The position numbers and the translations under genes are program-made. Below the pieces are notes generated by a model. It saw nothing but the letters and a program-made list of their open reading frames with translations. It was not told where the DNA came from and did not search any database. Shown here piece after piece: positions 5,327-6,482 of a stretch of DNA of 6,482 bases (positions are counted from its first letter, which is position 1; each line of letters opens with the position of its first letter). The stretch covers positions 1 to 6,482 of the forward strand of contig JADFLD010000127.1 of assembly GCA_022564535.1 (NCBI GenBank). The letters are read 5' to 3'. This DNA is from Gemmatimonadota bacterium (GTDB taxonomy: Bacteria > Gemmatimonadota > Gemmatimonadetes > Longimicrobiales > UBA6960).

Positions 5327-6482
5327 GGCCAGATGCATGGTTCGGCCGCCGACCACCGTCCGAACGATTTGGATGTGCTTGATGCTCTCCGGATCGACTT
5401 CGTGCGGATCCTCGGCAAGCATCACAAAATCCGCCAGCTTCCCAGCCGTGATCGAGCCCTTCAGATCCTCCTCGAACCCGGCGTGGGCACCGTTGATCGT
5501 CCCGATGCGGATCGCCTCCTCTACGCTGATGCGCTGGTTGGGTCCCCACGTACGTCCTTCGAAGTCCGTGCGGGTCACCATGCTCTGAATGGCCATCATC
5601 GGCTCGAACGGCCCGGGCACATAGTCGGATGCCCCGGCCACCGGAATGTCGTAGTCGAGGAACGAGCGATGCGCGAACATCCACCGCATCTTCTCCTCGC
5701 CGTACTCTCCCCACTTGTTGCCGTGGTAGTGGATGTAGGTCCAGAACGGGGTAGGTATGGAGCCCGTGGCCTTGATGCGTCGTAGCAGATCGGGGTTCAC
5801 GAGTGAGCAGTGCTCCAATCGATGTCGCGGGTCGGGGCGAGGCCACATCCGCTGTACTCGCTCGTAGGCGTTCAGCACCATGTCGATGGCCAGGTCCCCG
5901 TTGGCGTGGATCCCGACTTGGAAATTGTGGCGGTGCGCATCCTCCACCGCTTCGTGGATCTCCTGTTGGGTCATCGTGAGGATTCCGTAGTCGTCCGGGC
6001 GCCCAATGTAGGGTGTGCTCATGGCCATGGTGCGACCCGAGGCCGAGCCATCGGCGCCAAACTTCACTCCTCCGATCCGAACCCACTCGTCCCCAAGACC
6101 GGTGTAGGCACCAGCCACCTTGAGGCCGTCGAACATGTCACCGCGAGCCATCATGTAAATCCGGCAACGCAACTCGCCCGCATGATAGGCGTCCTGGTAG
6201 GAGATCGCGGCGTCGGTGTCGCAGCTCGTGTCGTGAAGCGACGTGAGACCGGCTTGGGTGACCATCTCCGAGATGAGCTTGACGCCGGCCTGGCGCACCT
6301 CGCGGGTCGATCCTTGGGGGATGAGGCCGGAGAAGGCCCGGTTCGCGCGCTCGGCCACGAGGCCCGTGAGCTCTCCGTTCTCGACGTAGATGTGGCCGCC
6401 CGGAGGTGATGGGGTCTGAGCGGTGATCCCGGCGAGCTCGAACGCCTTGCTGTTGTACCAGTTGATGTGTCCACCCCGGTGC
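5324..6482 (-). CDS. Metal-dependent amidohydrolase (amidohydrolase-3/YtcJ-like), upstream tandem copy, 5' end outside window
   Basis: The last 385 codons and TAA stop of a second amidohydrolase-3 enzyme, a close paralogue of the gene just downstream. The frame is open to the right edge, and the first visible residues (HRGGHINWYNSKAFE) align with residue 186 of the paralogue, so about 185 N-terminal residues, including the HxH metal motif and any signal peptide, are outside the window. A GTG at 6358 is internal, since homology continues upstream of it. Visible likely active-site positions are the Lys codon at 6064-6062 (GVKFGADGS), His at 5908-5906 (IHANGD), His at 5812-5810 (LEHC) and Asp at 5626-5624 (ASD). 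The C-terminus has the family's GSITAGKLADFVML. In the block matching paralogue residues 331-429, a hand count gives 85 of 99 identical residues. The pocket-side segment after the Asp differs (ASDYVPGPFEP against ASDHGPGPYEP), which could mean different substrates. It is probably the first or an earlier gene of the operon. Confidence 0.93.
   Translation of the reverse strand, partial: HRGGHINWYNSKAFELAGITAQTPSPPGGHIYVENGELTGLVAERANRAFSGLIPQGSTREVRQAGVKLISEMVTQAGLTSLHDTSCDTDAAISYQDAYHAGELRCRIYMMARGDMFDGLKVAGAYTGLGDEWVRIGGVKFGADGSASGRTMAMSTPYIGRPDDYGILTMTQQEIHEAVEDAHRHNFQVGIHANGDLAIDMVLNAYERVQRMWPRPDPRHRLEHCSLVNPDLLRRIKATGSIPTPFWTYIHYHGNKWGEYGEEKMRWMFAHRSFLDYDIPVAGASDYVPGPFEPMMAIQSMVTRTDFEGRTWGPNQRISVEEAIRIGTINGAHAGFEEDLKGSITAGKLADFVMLAEDPHEVDPESIKHIQIVRTVVGGRTMHLA

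Noticed and set aside
3598..5382. 594-codon plus-strand open frame opposite the downstream amidohydrolase
   Set aside because: The minus-strand frame has all amidohydrolase-3 motifs and a close paralogue next door. The plus-strand translation is low-complexity Arg/His/Val-rich sequence without domains, and a similar spurious frame (5810-6409) appears opposite the paralogue because the DNA is duplicated.
5320..5418. Earlier in-frame start for the downstream amidohydrolase, adding 33 residues
   Set aside because: The extension would overlap the conserved C-terminus of the upstream paralogue and reads as unrelated sequence, while the ATG at 5319 begins a leader typical of secreted members of the family.
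5324..6358. GTG at 6358 as the start of the upstream amidohydrolase
   Set aside because: The frame stays open to the window edge and the 41 residues before the GTG align with the paralogue, so the gene starts outside the window.

Overview
The window is a stretch of GC-rich bacterial chromosome with four protein genes and almost no non-coding DNA. All four genes belong to recognisable hydrolase families that cut amide or peptide bonds. At least three carry N-termini that look like export signals; the N-terminus of the fourth lies outside the window. The dense packing, the strong G/C preference at third codon positions (which opens long spurious antisense frames) and a content rich in secreted hydrolases fit a free-living or host-associated soil or marine heterotroph. 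A Gemmatimonadota- or Acidobacteriota-like lineage is possible, but this is an impression only; no phylogenetic marker is present.

Layout, left to right. (1) Positions 1-1965, minus strand: a penicillin-acylase-type (peptidase S45, Ntn-hydrolase) precursor with signal peptide, missing only its C-terminal part beyond the left edge. (2) Positions 1966-2145: a 180-base divergent intergenic region with a weak promoter candidate for the acylase and a nested hairpin. (3) Positions 2146-3570, plus strand: an M24 metallopeptidase of the aminopeptidase P (Xaa-Pro aminopeptidase) type with an N-terminal export or lipoprotein-like leader. All five metal ligands are present, but the usual second active-site histidine is replaced by glycine. 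A perfect 12-bp inverted repeat sits just before its stop codon. (4) Positions 3589-5319 and 5324-6482, both minus strand: two tandem paralogous metal-dependent amidohydrolases (amidohydrolase-3/YtcJ-like), separated by 4 bases and therefore probably co-transcribed and translationally coupled. The upstream copy runs off the right edge. The M24 gene and the amidohydrolase pair converge with 18 bases between their stop codons.

How they might work together: an S45 acylase removes acyl groups from amides, an aminopeptidase P trims X-Pro N-termini, and amidohydrolase-3 enzymes cleave N-acyl, N-formyl or cyclic amide bonds. Together they would suit extracytoplasmic scavenging or detoxification of amides and peptides. 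This joint role is inferred from adjacency and families; the genes lie in at least three transcription units and no substrate can be read from the sequence. I found no RNA gene, mobile element, CRISPR array or clearly new system.
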